64,000 nucleotides of DNA, from positions 177,920 through 241,919 of the forward strand of contig JAEBUN010000052.1 of the NCBI GenBank assembly GCA_023014365.1, read 5' to 3'. A program made the position numbers and the translations under genes. The notes under the pieces were generated by a model that saw nothing but the letters and a program-made list of their open reading frames with translations, was not told the DNA's origin and did not search any database. Shown piece by piece: positions 34,465 through 45,700 of the stretch. Source of the stretch: Lepiota brunneoincarnata (Eukaryota > Basidiomycota > Agaricomycetes > Agaricales > Agaricaceae). The number at the start of each line of letters is the position of its first letter. Within the stretch, counting starts at the first letter, position 1.

Positions 34465-34749
34465 TCAAATGCATTTGGGTTCATCAGAAAACTGCTCGTA
34501 AGGTCCCTTGATGCGACCGGGGTATACTCGATAGGCTATGTAGAGCCCTGAATCCCTCCGGAGATCGTTCTGATAGCTTGGTTCACTAAGCTTAGTGATA
34601 ATGAGCTGGTTTGAACACTTCTGAGGCTCGAATATCCTCAGTTCGGTCGAACTGGCTACTACGGGATATAGTACCAATCCTCTATAGAGTTCTTTAATGA
34701 TATAGCCAATGATTCTATGTAGAGAATTGTTCCGGAGTACGGAATTCAT
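34465..34749 (-). CDS. LTR open frame U3-1 (copy in 5' LTR)
   Basis: Equivalent of 20035-19751 in the other LTR, with few amino-acid changes (for example N for D at residue 8 and K for R in the PGRIKGPY segment). The frame can be read further upstream into the neighbouring fragment, but the shared ATG is about 26 nt inside the LTR. Confidence 0.4.
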   Translation of the reverse strand: MNSVLRNNSLHRIIGYIIKELYRGLVLYPVVASSTELRIFEPQKCSNQLIITKLSEPSYQNDLRRDSGLYIAYRVYPGRIKGPYEQFSDEPKCI

Positions 34750-34774
34750 GTATAGGCGTGAAATTGGCGTATCA

Positions 34775-35872
34775 CTGGGAGAGGTGTCAGAACCGTTAAG
34801 CTTAGCGAATAGAAGTAAGAAATTGCCCACCAGATAAGCCTGCAAAGGTGCGCTCATCGGAAGTAAACTCAATACGGACATGCTTGGCAGTATTGGCATT
34901 GGTTTTGGCTAGAACCTGTTCAGCCCGGGCATAACAGCAGTGTTTAGTGTTCATATTGGGAACTTGACAATAGGGAAGAAGATGGACGGTGCCTTTAGAT
35001 GAGGAGGACTTTTTGACGGCCTCCTAGTGAAGGATGAAGTCAGAATCAGTGGTTAGGGGGAGTAGAGCTGGCGCACCACGTCGGAGGTAGACAAATGATG
35101 CTTGCAATAAGGTGAGACTACACAAACCTCTTTGATGATAGCTTGAGAGACCTCCTCATCAACCATCATGTCCTGAAGGCGAGCGATTATCTCAGCCAAT
35201 GTAATAGGTTGAGAAGCAGCTATATTACCATGTCAGCACCAGTTGCTCAGGAGTTGGAAGCACTGGTCATACTCTCAGCAAGCTCGGTATCAGTGTCTAC
35301 CACAACAGCAGCAGAGACAGGGGCCTTGCAACCTTTGCGAGGCTAAGCTTATACATGAGGAGACAATTGGAGCCAAAAGAACGCTAAGCTTACATGTTTG
35401 GGGACAGCAGAGCCTTTGGCAATGTTGGAGGAAGTAGAGCCAGTCGTGGACAATGGGTTCTGAGCCTCTTTGGTCCTGGATTTGTGGGATTCTTCAGAGC
35501 GAATGTGATTAATGCAGCTACAGCATTCAGAGAGCGCCTTATAGATCGCGGGCATCTCATAAAATGAATCGTAGTTGTTTTGGTAAATTTTGTAGAGCTT
35601 GTGGATACGGAAGACGTAGTCCTGGTTGACATGAAGCTTGATAGCCTCATTATCCTCCAATAATGCTTCAATATAAGCAGACTAGAAATGATTTAGAAAT
35701 GGCGAGAGAAGCATGGAAAGAGTAGACATACCCCAGGGGTGTTGAACGCAAGGAGAGCCTTCTCGACAAGGGGATCAGTGACTTGGCCATTTTGCAGGCG
35801 CTGAAGACAACCTTTGGTGTTGCTGATGAGATTGTCAAGCTCAACCTGGAGATGGGGGATAGAAGAAGCCAT
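34775..35872 (-). pseudogene. Antisense gene 2, second copy, 3'-truncated
   Basis: Starts with ATG at 35872 and follows the same exons as 23105-24200. The intron with TAAGCTTAG at both splice sites is kept (35392 and 35344). The last exon is lost at the junction with the LTR of copy 1 at 34775. Confidence 0.65.
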
Positions 35873-36521
35873 TTTCTTGCGAAGGGTGTCTGCTAGAATG
35901 AGGCGTCACTTCCTTGCTTTTATAAGAAAAGGCCATAGGCAGTGAGGACAGATCATAATGAGTGGATGAAGAGTACCCTCCACCCTAAGCTTATGACCTG
36001 AGAGGCCTAGGAAACCTGTAATCTTGAGTAGCCAGCCTTCAACAGACTTGCTGAACCACAGTTGCCTTATTAGGTAACATGTCGCCAGGGTCTCGCAGTT
36101 ATCAGTGTGCACAGGGATTCTGATGGAATGGTGAGGGCACCAATTGCAATTTGGCTGGGGGGAGATGGGTCCCAAGGGGTGCTTCAGTTTGACAGTTTGA
36201 TGTGAGCTTTTTCGTGAAGAGCTTTTTCAAACATCATGGACAGGCTGGTTTGGGCTTGTAAGTAAACCAGAGCAGATAAGCTGGGTCACTATGCATTGCA
36301 GATCACAGCGTGTTGAGGGGCAATAGGCATTGCAGAAGTGTCAGAGAAATATCTAATGAGCATATAAGCGGCTGGAAGCCTTAGCTTAGCTCAGGGTCTT
36401 CAGAAAGGCCTCAAGCTTAACTCAGAAAGATACCAAGAGACAAGAATCTTTAATTATGAATGTATCTACAGGACAAAATAGGATGTTACATTCAAGAGAT
36501 AAAGGTATAAAAGGGGAGCAG

Positions 36522-38553
36522 CTAGTTTAAGTCCTCCAAGATAGACTCCGGATCCTGAGTCATCGGGAAAGCAAGGAAGAGAAGTGATTTGAGCTCCTTG
36601 AATTCTTCGTATGTCGGGACTCCCGGAAAGTTGTTGGCAAACTCAAAGAACACCTTGACGTCTTCAATGGAGTTGGCCATCCCCATCTCAACAAATGCCA
36701 CGTCGTTACCTTCCAAGGCTGTCCTGGTAGCTTGCATTTCCTGGACGAACTGATAAACCACCCAATGGTAGTGAAATGCCAAAGCCTTGTAAGCGACGTG
36801 GTTTGCCTCCAGGCTGACCAAGCTGGAGGACACAACATGCACAAAAGTGGCCAGATCTAGAAAATAAAGAGAATAAGAAAGGAGAAAAATAGTGAACAAA
36901 GAAACTTATGGTATTCACTGGTCAGTGAAGATGTGACTAGGGCGTTCACAATGCCAGCCGAGACTCATGGATGGTCTGCAAAGGTGCAGGGGTAATTATA
37001 GGGGTCGCAGCTGCGACACTTCTTACCCTTGCCCAGAGGCTTGCACTCCAACTTACGAGCAGCGCAGGAAGGACACCAAGACCAAGGTGGCATGTACTGG
37101 GGTGGATGTCAAAACCTTCAGTAAGGAAACACAAAAAAACTTGGAGAATGTACCAAAAGCTGGCTAGCTGCCAGCAGCCTAGGAAAGTCCTCACAAAAGA
37201 GCAGGACTGGGTGGCGGTATTCATGGTCCCGAATAATGGTGGCCTCAGAGTGTTGAACGCGAACTCAGGGAATGTATTTCTTCGTCCATGTGTTGGAACT
37301 CTTCTTGGATGAAAGGACACATTGTTGACGTGACAGGCCAGCATGAGGAGACTCTTGAGGGATCTCCAGAACCACTGGGCTAGGCAAATGAGAAAGGACA
37401 GGGGTCAGAGAAGCTAAGAACGCATCTTGAAAAACAAAAGTCAGTTCTTGAGGGGCAGGCGAAGGCTCCAGAAGGAGCTCCAAATCTGGAGAAGGTGAAA
37501 TCTCCACGGCACTTGTGGGAAACTCGACTGGAGCGCCAGCTAAGTGAGGTGGTGATGGTGTTGGGCACCTAGGCAAAGCCAGCACATGTTGCCCATCCAG
37601 AGAAGAGGACCAGCTAAAGATTTTAAAGAGGTTGGCTTGAGAGACCTCAGGGACTGGAGAATGCAATGACGAGTTAGAACCTGCCAGGAATAAGGGGAGA
37701 GGGGGTGGTGTCGATGATTTTGCCCTCTGTTTGCCTTTAGGGGCAGCTGGTATACGCGCTAAAGCAGAAGTCAGCGGAAAGAACAAATATATCGTGAAAA
37801 ACGACTAAGCTTACACATTGAAGTAGCAGAAGAGAGTACAGGGGAAGAAGGCCAGTTTGTTGAAGGGCCCAGCACCTCTGAACCTGATGCAATACCCAGG
37901 GGAGGGAGCACCAGCGAGTCTTCCTCGTCCAGGGTGCACAGAGAGACGGTGAGAGGGGGCAGCAACATTGAACTGGATGAAGCCTCTGTGGATAATCCAC
38001 CAGAGGGCCCACCAACGGGGATACCTGACGAGGGTTCTGCAGAAAATCTGGCAGAGCACTCATCAGTTGGATTGCACAATGATGCAATGGAAATCACGTG
38101 TCTTGGCACTGGAGCGGCTAAGGGAGAGGCCGGCGGAGGAGTTGGTTTGCAGGGCGGAGAGTATGGTGGAGGAGGGGTCCTTGCCACACCTACCTGACGA
38201 TTTCCGCAAGCTCCTCAAGCTCCTCGCCCTCCTCTAGCCCTCCTAGTACGCAGTGCTGGTGGTTCCCATTGAGGCAGGAGGTTTCAACGCACTGGTAGGT
38301 GAATAGTGAGACCCAAAAGCAGAGAAAAACATGAGTGATGACAACAAGAATGGGGGAAAAACGTGACTTACGTTGCACAATTGAAGGAGAAGATGCATTT
38401 CCCGGAGCCATAAGGGCACTCCTTGGCTCAGTATAGTCTGAAGACAGTATTAGCAAGACAAGGACAACAGTAAAATGAACATTGCTTACTAGAGGAAGAA
38501 TCTGAATCTTCATCATGACAAGCTCTCTTGTTGCTGCGCATGTTTCTGTCCAT
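36522..38553 (-). CDS. Antisense gene 1, second copy (Zn2Cys6-like)
   Basis: Collinear with 20388-22419. All six cysteines of the cluster are kept (37075-36986). The frame near 37620 is intact here (KIFSWSSS), which shows the copy-1 A insertion to be a private lesion. Changes are mostly CpG transitions (Arg to Cys, His or Trp). A TGA just after the cluster (HP-stop, about 36969) breaks this copy. The C-terminus ends ESILEDLN. Confidence 0.65.
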
Positions 38554-38835
38554 TGTTGCTGTGGGTGGGCGTAGAAGACTGTTTAAAAAAGACCCAATAA
38601 CAAGATAAAAATTTAGGCTATAGCAACAAGAAGTTGATCTATACATTTAAACTCGGTGACATGACATCATCTTGGAATAAGCTTAGCGAAAGTATGCTAC
38701 TCTCGAAGCTGGTGAACGTTCTAGAACATAGAGCGTATCAGAGAGACTCAGATACTGCAAATTTGAAGGAGATAATGACTGAGGACAGTCAGCAATTGGT
38801 TAGGGGGAGATGATACGCCGATTTCACGCCTATAC

Positions 38836-39126
38836 ATGAATTCCATACTCCGGAACGATTCTCTACATAGAATCATTGGCTATATCATTAAAGAACCCTA
38901 TAGAGGATTAGTACTATGTCCCGTAGTAGCCAGTTTGACCGAACTGAGGATATTCAAGCCTTGGAAGTGTTCAAACCAGCTCATTATCACTAAGCTTAGT
39001 GAACCAAGCTATCAGAACGCTCTCCGGAGGGATTCCGGACTTTACATAGCCTATCAAGTATACTCTGGTCGCATCAAGGGACCTTACGAGCAGTTTTCTG
39101 ATGAACTCGGATTTGTTGGAACCTAA
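38836..39126 (+). CDS. LTR open frame U3-1 (third LTR)
   Basis: A 96-codon frame equivalent to 20035-19751, starting MNSILRNDSLHRIIGYIIKE. Still open after about 10% change; the C-terminal end differs. Confidence 0.4.
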   Translation: MNSILRNDSLHRIIGYIIKEPYRGLVLCPVVASLTELRIFKPWKCSNQLIITKLSEPSYQNALRRDSGLYIAYQVYSGRIKGPYEQFSDELGFVGT

Positions 39127-39409
39127 AGAATGTACATAGCAGCTGTTGCAAGGGTATTATGCCCATAGCAAGCCCAATAATGATGACCGGACCATGGAAT
39201 GGAACATCCAACATTCAGGAGGTGACACCCGGTGCCCAAAACCCTAGACATATCAAAGACTCATAATTAACAAGTGCTTTGTGGGTCCTGGCACCTCAGC
39301 ATACTGCCTGACTGAGATTAATTACAACGGATCAAGGGATTGTACATACGCCATACATTCCGATCATAATTGATCCGGAGGCTTAACATGCTCGCGTGGA
39401 TGCAGAATA

Positions 39410-39694
39410 ATGCAGACAAGCACAGAACACGTCTGGCTGGATTGCCATTCATCAATCAGAGAAAAACCCATAACCCAGGGCAAGGTAGAAATGCTGCCGA
39501 ACCTTCCAAAATATTCTGCAGTACCTGTAACAATTAAGCTTATTGTTTTCTATTTCATATTTACTATCTCTCGCATGTATCTAAACAATATAAATACGGT
39601 CACACTTGTTTGTGGAGAAGCAAGGGGTCTCACCCCCGCTTCCACACACAAGTCTGTGAGCCGTGATCAAGAACAGTTTCAGAGGGCTATTTAG
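39410..39694 (+). CDS. LTR open frame U3-2 (third LTR)
   Basis: A 94-codon frame equivalent to 19460-19176 with the hydrophobic IKLIVFYFIFTISRMY stretch kept. Confidence 0.35.
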   Translation: MQTSTEHVWLDCHSSIREKPITQGKVEMLPNLPKYSAVPVTIKLIVFYFIFTISRMYLNNINTVTLVCGEARGLTPASTHKSVSRDQEQFQRAI

Positions 39695-40089
39695 TGTGTA
39701 TTGTTAAGTGTGATTTCTTCAGTCATTGACCAACCCAGAGACAGAGACAGAGAACAGAGTCTAGAGTTTTAGAGTTCCCAAGTGCTAGAGACAGAGACAG
39801 AGACAGAGACCAGAGACCAGAGACCCTGCACTTTGAATTGACAGGGATTATCCTTTCATTGTTGCACCATACAGCTAAGATAACTTCAATGGCTGTTTGT
39901 TAACCTCTAAAACACTACTCTCTTGAATTTTGCTGTCAGACCGCACCCCCAGAACACCCTAAAAGACGAAACTGTTCATTATCTATCTCATTCCACTTGT
40001 ATTAGTTTAAGCTTATCGAATTTTGGCTAAGCTTAGTGAAAACAAGCCCACTATCTATATTAAAACCTACGAATGTTTCTACCTTTTCA

Positions 40090-41646
40090 CCACAGATATC
40101 ACAGTCAACTCCGACTGTACAGACAAACCAAACTACACCATCGATGATGACTACAGCTAGTAAAATGGGACATGAGCATATGCCAATTCCCTTTAGCAAT
40201 AATGTTCCCAGATGGGATGCATCAAAACCACAGACATTGAGAAATTATCTCTGGATGCTGGAACATCTCTTCACGATAACGAAGACAACGGATGAGGCAG
40301 AAAGGATAAATTGGGCAGTGTCATATGTGGACCAGGATATCTGTGAAGAGTGAATGAGTTTTGTGGAGTTCCTAGCAGGGAGCTGGACAGGCTTCATAGA
40401 GAGATTAAAGAAAGAATATCCTGAGACTGTGGCAGCTGAGCAGGGCTCAGTGCGACACTTGAGGGAACTCTGCACAGAGAGTAGAGGCATTGCGATAAAT
40501 GAGCAGCATAAAGTCTTGGACTTTAAAAGGCAATTCATTCTCGAAGCAGAGAAGTGCCTGAAGTTGCTGGCAGTTGTCTCGAACCAAGAGCTTGTTGAGT
40601 TATTTACAAGTGCACTGGACTCCATGTTCTAGGATGTACTCAATGTGAGATTAGCGATCACTGGGGTGCATAGAACCACAAGCGATGGGTCAGCACTGAC
40701 TGTGAAGGATTTATGTGAAGAGGACCCATATGATTGGAGGATCATTGTGGATAAAGCTGTTGAAATTTCGATTGGCAAAACACTTATGTGATCCCTTCAT
40801 CAGGATTCAACGCCGGTGAACTCAGCATTGATGAGCCATCCACCTGCAATGTCCAGAACAGGGACTTATGACCCAGTAGTAAAGCAAGAGCTGCAAAGCT
40901 TAAAGCAGAAATTTCAGGATGAAGTCTCACAGATGGCAGGTGGCCTCACTAAGCTTCAGGACCTCATGAATATCCAGGGGCATACCTTAAAATCATACTT
41001 AGAGAGCTTGGCAAAGGACGGACAAAATCATGCCAGCTATAATCACACTCAGAGGAATACCAGAAGTGGGCTGGCCAGGTTGCTTTCAGATTGCAAGTGT
41101 TTCTACTGTTGGTTATTAGGGCATAGTTGGTTGTTCTGTCCAGACATGGAGGTGGATAACCAAGCTGGCTGAATTAGAGTCAAAGGGAACAAAATATATA
41201 TGGGAGACGGCTCAAGTATCCCTCAAGGAGAAGGGCCTAGTAAAGAGAAAGTGGCAAAGTACTATGCGACAAAGGGACAACTCTTCATTCAGATACCAGA
41301 ACTGCTGGAGGTTGAGCCTGAGTTACCACAAGTACCAGCATCAGTGGTGTTTGCACAGAGAGCACTCCTGAGGTCAGAAAGCCAAAGGTCACCAGTGGAA
41401 GAAGAAATCCGCTGTCTGAAGCAGCACATGGAAATGTTGGAGACAGCTGCCATCCATGCTGGGAGTGCCCCAAAGGTTAAGCTTATGACCAGAAAGGATG
41501 ATAATGTCGAAATACAGTCTTTGGCCAAGCAATTGGCCCAGATACAGGCTAATCTTAGTGGCTTGACAGATGGTACACCCTTGGCAAGCCAGTATTTGGA
41601 CACCAGGAGTGGCACGAAGACTTGGAACTCAGAGTTGGGTTTCTAA
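40090..41646 (+). pseudogene. Gag of giant gypsy copy 2
   Basis: Same frame and domains as copy 1 (MPIPFSNN; knuckle CFYCWLLGHSWLFC at about 41098-41140; end ELGF-TAA at 41644-41646). Four stops: TGA at 40351-40353, TAG near 40630, TGA near 40789 and TGA near 41170. Each is explained by a C-to-T or G-to-A change relative to copy 1. Confidence 0.85.
41637..41643 (+). promoter_or_regulatory. Candidate -1 frameshift site, gag to pro
   Basis: The heptamer G GGT TTC (X XXY YYZ in the gag frame) is followed at once by TAA. Slipping back one base gives GGG TTT CTA AAG, the start of the open protease frame. Copy 1 has the same heptamer and stop (31427-31418, minus strand). Confidence 0.7.
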
Positions 41647-42755
41647 AGGGTTCAAGGAAGGAGCTGACTCTGAAGAAGAAGGTTGCCTTCGCCAGAGAAC
41701 AGACTCCTGAGGACACATTGGATTCCGAGCAATCAGAAGAATCAGAAAATGAGGAAATAGAGCAGACAACAGAGAAACCAGTGCGTGCTGCAACAAGAGA
41801 ATTACCATATAGAAATGTGAAACCACTGCACCTGGTCATTGAGGTACCACTGCTACCTGTCAGAAGGATGGAATCCTCCAAGAAGGAGCCTGCATATAAG
41901 CACCGGGCCCCTATAGAGAGGAATGTCAATGTTGAGGAAGTACTCAGTAGGGTATTGAAGCAAGAAGCCTCAGTATCAGATGGAGAACTCTTGGCATTGT
42001 CACCAATATACAGGAACACTTATAAAGAGCACATTATGAGAAAATGGGTACCCACAAATCAAAGCTTAATAGCAGGAGTTGGGTCCTGGGACGATGATAC
42101 AGAAGATATAGAGATTAATAGTGGGCCAGTACAGGTCATGATAACAGAGCTAGCAGACAGTCCTTGGAAGTATGATACAGTGCTCCAAGAAGGCTTGGCA
42201 ACCCAAGCCTGGGTAGCTCAGGATCCAATCATGCAGTACTTGGAGTCACTTCCCAGAAGAGATAGGGGATGGCAAGTGTGTATTGCGAGAGAATGCGAAC
42301 CATTGAGAGTAGTGCCAACTCTGATAAATGGAATTTGGCAGGAAGAGGCCTTGCTAGATAGTGGGTCACAGATCATATCCATGAGTCAAGAAGCAGCAAT
42401 TGCATGTCAAGTTTCTTGGGACCCAGATACTACAATAAATTTGCAGAGTGCAAATGGGCAGGTTGAAAAGACTTGTGGATTGGCAAAGAATGTAGGCTTT
42501 ACCTGTGGGGGAGTCACAATCTATTTGCAAGTTCACATTGTTCGTAACCCCATGTATCGAGTACTCCTGGGACAACCCTTTGATGTAATGACAGCTAGCA
42601 AAGTCAGGAATAGTGCCAGTGGTGAGCAAACCTTGGTTATTACAGACCCAAATACCAGAGAAAGGGCTGTGTTACCAACTTATGCTCAAGGAGAGTGTAA
42701 TCCTCCTAAGCTTAGAGAAAACAGTCAAAATTTTCAAGAAACCTCAATGAGTTGA
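41637..42755 (+). CDS. Protease frame of giant gypsy copy 2
   Basis: An uninterrupted frame of about 370 codons from the -1 site at 41637 to TGA at 42753-42755. A Glu-rich linker precedes the retropepsin motif LLDSGSQIISMS (about 42349-42384). A later AKNVGFTCGG and VLLGQPFDV stretch fits the second half of a retroviral-type aspartic protease. It would process Gag and Pol. Confidence 0.85.
   Translation, partial: GFLKGSRKELTLKKKVAFAREQTPEDTLDSEQSEESENEEIEQTTEKPVRAATRELPYRNVKPLHLVIEVPLLPVRRMESSKKEPAYKHRAPIERNVNVEEVLSRVLKQEASVSDGELLALSPIYRNTYKEHIMRKWVPTNQSLIAGVGSWDDDTEDIEINSGPVQVMITELADSPWKYDTVLQEGLATQAWVAQDPIMQYLESLPRRDRGWQVCIARECEPLRVVPTLINGIWQEEALLDSGSQIISMSQEAAIACQVSWDPDTTINLQSANGQVEKTCGLAKNVGFTCGGVTIYLQVHIVRNPMYRVLLGQPFDVMTASKVRNSASGEQTLVITDPNTRERAVLPTYAQGECNPPKLRENSQNFQETSMS
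42728..42734 (+). promoter_or_regulatory. Candidate -1 frameshift site, pro to pol
   Basis: The heptamer A AAT TTT lies in the protease frame 18 nt before its TGA (42753). A -1 slip gives AAA TTT TCA AGA, which is the open pol frame. It is conserved in copy 1 (29634-29628, minus strand). Confidence 0.65.
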
Positions 42756-45700
42756 CTGAAGGACAAGGAGAGATGGCTTGTATAATAGACTATGATGATG
42801 AGAAGGGCCCTGTTGTCACACAAACACTGAGCTTAGTGAAAGGAAGCTTCTCAGAGGCCAAGCTACAGCTAATGTTCATTGACCAAGTCATATGCAATGA
42901 GGACTGTCCACAAGAAGATAAAGTGACAGCATTATTGTGCCTAGGATGCATAGCCAACACACAGGGCACAGAGGACCAGGGAATAACTGTCTTTGAAACA
43001 GAAGAAGATGACAAAGATATGGTACAATGCCTGGCTGGGAAGAAATATAAACCAGTAGCCTTAAAAGTGAGGCCAGTGTTGGGTGATCTACCAGAGAGAT
43101 TCAGGATAAAACAAGAAATAAAAGGGGACCCGCTGGCAGAAATGCCTGAGCTTAGCATGCATCCTCCAGAGTTTGTCCCAACAGGCAGATATACTGAGGA
43201 GCATAAGCTTAAGCTGGACGAAGCCCATGCAGGGGATTTCTTGTGGCCAGAGGAAAGAAAGCTGATGCACCACATCATCATGCTTCAAGAAACAGCATTT
43301 GCCTGGACAGATGAGGAAAAGGGATGTTTTAGGGAAGATTTCTTCCTGCTGATCAAGATACTGACAGTAGAACATACTCCGTGGGTTGAAAAGCCCATTC
43401 CGATTCCACCAGCGATCTATGATGAAGTCTGTGCCATTATAAAAAGAAAGATTAGTGCTGGTGTATATGAGCCATTGAACTCATCCTATAGATCCAGATG
43501 GTTCTGTGTGGTAAAGAAAGATGGAAAGAGTTTGAGACTGGTACACAGCTTGGAACCGCTGAACAAAGTGACTATAGCGCATTCAGGACTGCCGCCAGCA
43601 ACAGAAGATTTGGCAATGCACTTCGCAGGCAGGGCTTGCGGAGGCATTCTGGATCTATATGTTGGCTATGACGAACGACTGTTAGCTGAGTCGTCTCGGG
43701 ACCTAACAACGTTCCAGACACCTTTTGGAGTGCTACGCTTAGTGACGCTACCTATGGGATGGACCAATTCAGTGCCTATATTTCATGAGGATGTAACAGC
43801 AATCCTAGCCAGTGAGATACCAGAATACACGATGCCATACATAGATGATGTACCTATCAGAGGACCGAAAACCAGATACGAGTTGCCAGATGGCACAGAA
43901 GAGACATTGAAAGAGAACCCAGGGATCCAAAGATTTGTATGGGAACACATGCAGATGGTCAATAGGATTCTACAGAGGATGAAATACATAGGAGGAACCT
44001 TCTCTGGGCCCAAGACAACTATCTGCACTGATGAAATCACCATAGTGGGTTTTGAATGCTCATATAAAGGATGGTTGCCTGCCACAGACACCATTGGGAA
44101 GATATTAAGATGGGGGGATTGCAAGAATGTCTCCAAGCTAAGGGGTTTCCTAGGAACAGCTATGTGCTGCAGGAATCATATCCTGAAGTTCATAGCCATT
44201 GCTGCACCTCTATATGAAAAGCTTAAGAAAGGGCAAGAGTTTGAATGGGGAGAAAATGAATGGAAAGTGTGGCAGGAGCTGAAAGATGCGATTCACCACT
44301 GTTTCCTGACCAGGGACCCTGAATTTCCGAGTAAACAACCCATAGTAGTAGCCGTGGATACCTCATGGAGGGCAGTGGGATACTACATATATCAGAGAGA
44401 TGGAGAAGATGCTAAGCTTATACATTATGTGAAGTTTGTGTCAATATTATTGGACAAGAGACAGCAGAGGTATTCTCAGCCCAAGCAAGAGCTATGCAGC
44501 TTAAGAATGGTGCTGGAACAAGAGAAATATTTACTGTGGGGATCAAGAAACTTAGTGGTGGAAACAGATGCAAAGTTTCTCTTTGGGATGTTAAACAACC
44601 CAGGAAAGCTCCTGAATGCTACTGTAAACTGCTGGGTGGACTTCATTAGGTTGTTCCACTTCACCCTAGTACACAAAGAAGAGAAGACATTTGGACCAGA
44701 TGGACTGTCCAGGCGACGCTACTATCCCAGTGATGAGACAGTCCATTGCTTCAATGATGGATCTGAGGATGAGGGAGAAGAGTTTGAGTTGATCAAAGAA
44801 GATCCAGGAGCCACTGATCCTTTACCCTTGGAAGCCTTCTGTGATGAGATCGACAGTCACTCTGGCTTCAACCAGGGTCTGGCACATGATGTGTATGATT
44901 TTGAGTATGAGCTGGATCAAGCTTGGGAAGAGTACTTGGATGACCAACAGGCTAAGCTTAGGGTTATAGAAGACCCAGCCTGTCCAGAAAACCATCAACA
45001 AGTACTAAGCTTAATGACGGATGTCAGGCTAGTGCCAGATTTTGAAGAGGAAAAGTTGACCAAGATAGAGGGAGCATATGATGAGTCACGCAGGATGGAT
45101 ACAGTGCAAATACAAGATGAAAGAATACCCAAAGTCAGGAAATACCTGAAAACAGGGGGCAGTAGTGCAGCCGAGGGCTTGGATGAGCCAGATCTGTGTA
45201 AGCTTAAGCATATGGTGGAGCATTTCTTCTTGGATGAAGAGGGGAGGCTGTATAGGATGAGTCCTAGCAGTCAGCATCAGCTAGTAGTGGATAAGGAGCA
45301 GCGTATGTATATGTTGCAAGCCAGCCATGACTTCCTAGGACACAGAGGAATATATGCAACCACTAAGCTTATAACACGGAGGTTCTGGTGAAAGTTGAAG
45401 GGGACATAGCTTGGTATGTGCAATCATGTCATCTATGCCAGCAACGGCAGAAGGTGATCATTGAGACGCCACCAATAGTAACGCCATGCTGTCAATATTC
45501 CAAGTGCTACATGTGGACACACTACATATGATGCCAAGTTCTAATGGGTGTAGTTACATTGTGCATGGAAGGTGTGGACTGTCATCCTGGATGGAGGCAA
45601 AAGTGTTGAGAAAAGAGAACACCAGTTTGATCGTGCAGTGGTTATTTGAAGATATCATTTGCCAATGGGGCTGTATAGTGAAGATCGTCACAGACAATGG

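Larger units (their letters stand above)
18760..34774 (-). mobile_element. Giant Ty3/gypsy retrotransposon, copy 1 (16.0 kb)
   Basis: Two direct 1301-bp LTRs (18760-20060 and 33474-34774) bound an interior with PBS, gag, pro and pol on the minus strand. Two intron-bearing genes on the plus strand lie between pol and the 3' LTR, and a polypurine tract abuts that LTR. Three foreign solo LTRs are nested in pro/pol (27626-28288, 28691-29350, 30206-30903), so the native length is about 14.0 kb, long for a fungal gypsy element. The 5-bp flanks do not match (gcgc|... versus ...|ctggg), so one or both ends have been rearranged. The motif TAAGCTTA occurs 27 times. Confidence 0.9.
33474..34774 (-). repeat. 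5' LTR of giant gypsy copy 1
   Basis: Direct partner of 18760-20060 with the same ends, length and motif offsets. It directly precedes the primer-binding site on the minus strand. Its outer end abuts an inverted fragment of the same family at 34775. Confidence 0.92.
34775..38810 (-). mobile_element. Orphan 3' part of the giant gypsy (antisense genes)
   Basis: This is the inverted counterpart of about 24200-20061 in copy 1. It has the antisense gene pair, internal PPT and terminal PPT, directly followed by the LTR at 38811. Pol is missing: the fragment is cut at 34775 inside gene 2, exactly where the 5' LTR of copy 1 ends. As an element it points along the plus strand. Confidence 0.88.
38811..40089 (+). 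repeat. LTR shared by the orphan 3' part and copy 2
   Basis: 1279 bp, TGATACGCCG to CCTTTTCA, preceded by the PPT TTAGGGGGAGA. It serves as 3' LTR for the fragment on its left and continues straight into gag on its right. TAAGCTTA is present at 38991, 39535, 40008 and 40028. Confidence 0.9.

Noticed and set aside
18760..34774. Whether the direct-repeat LTRs prove a simple insertion
   Set aside because: No target duplication is found and both flanks belong to other elements, so I describe it as a rearranged copy.
40036..40353. Frame starting in the LTR and running into gag of copy 2
   Set aside because: The start is an artefact of the leader deletion that fuses the LTR end to gag.
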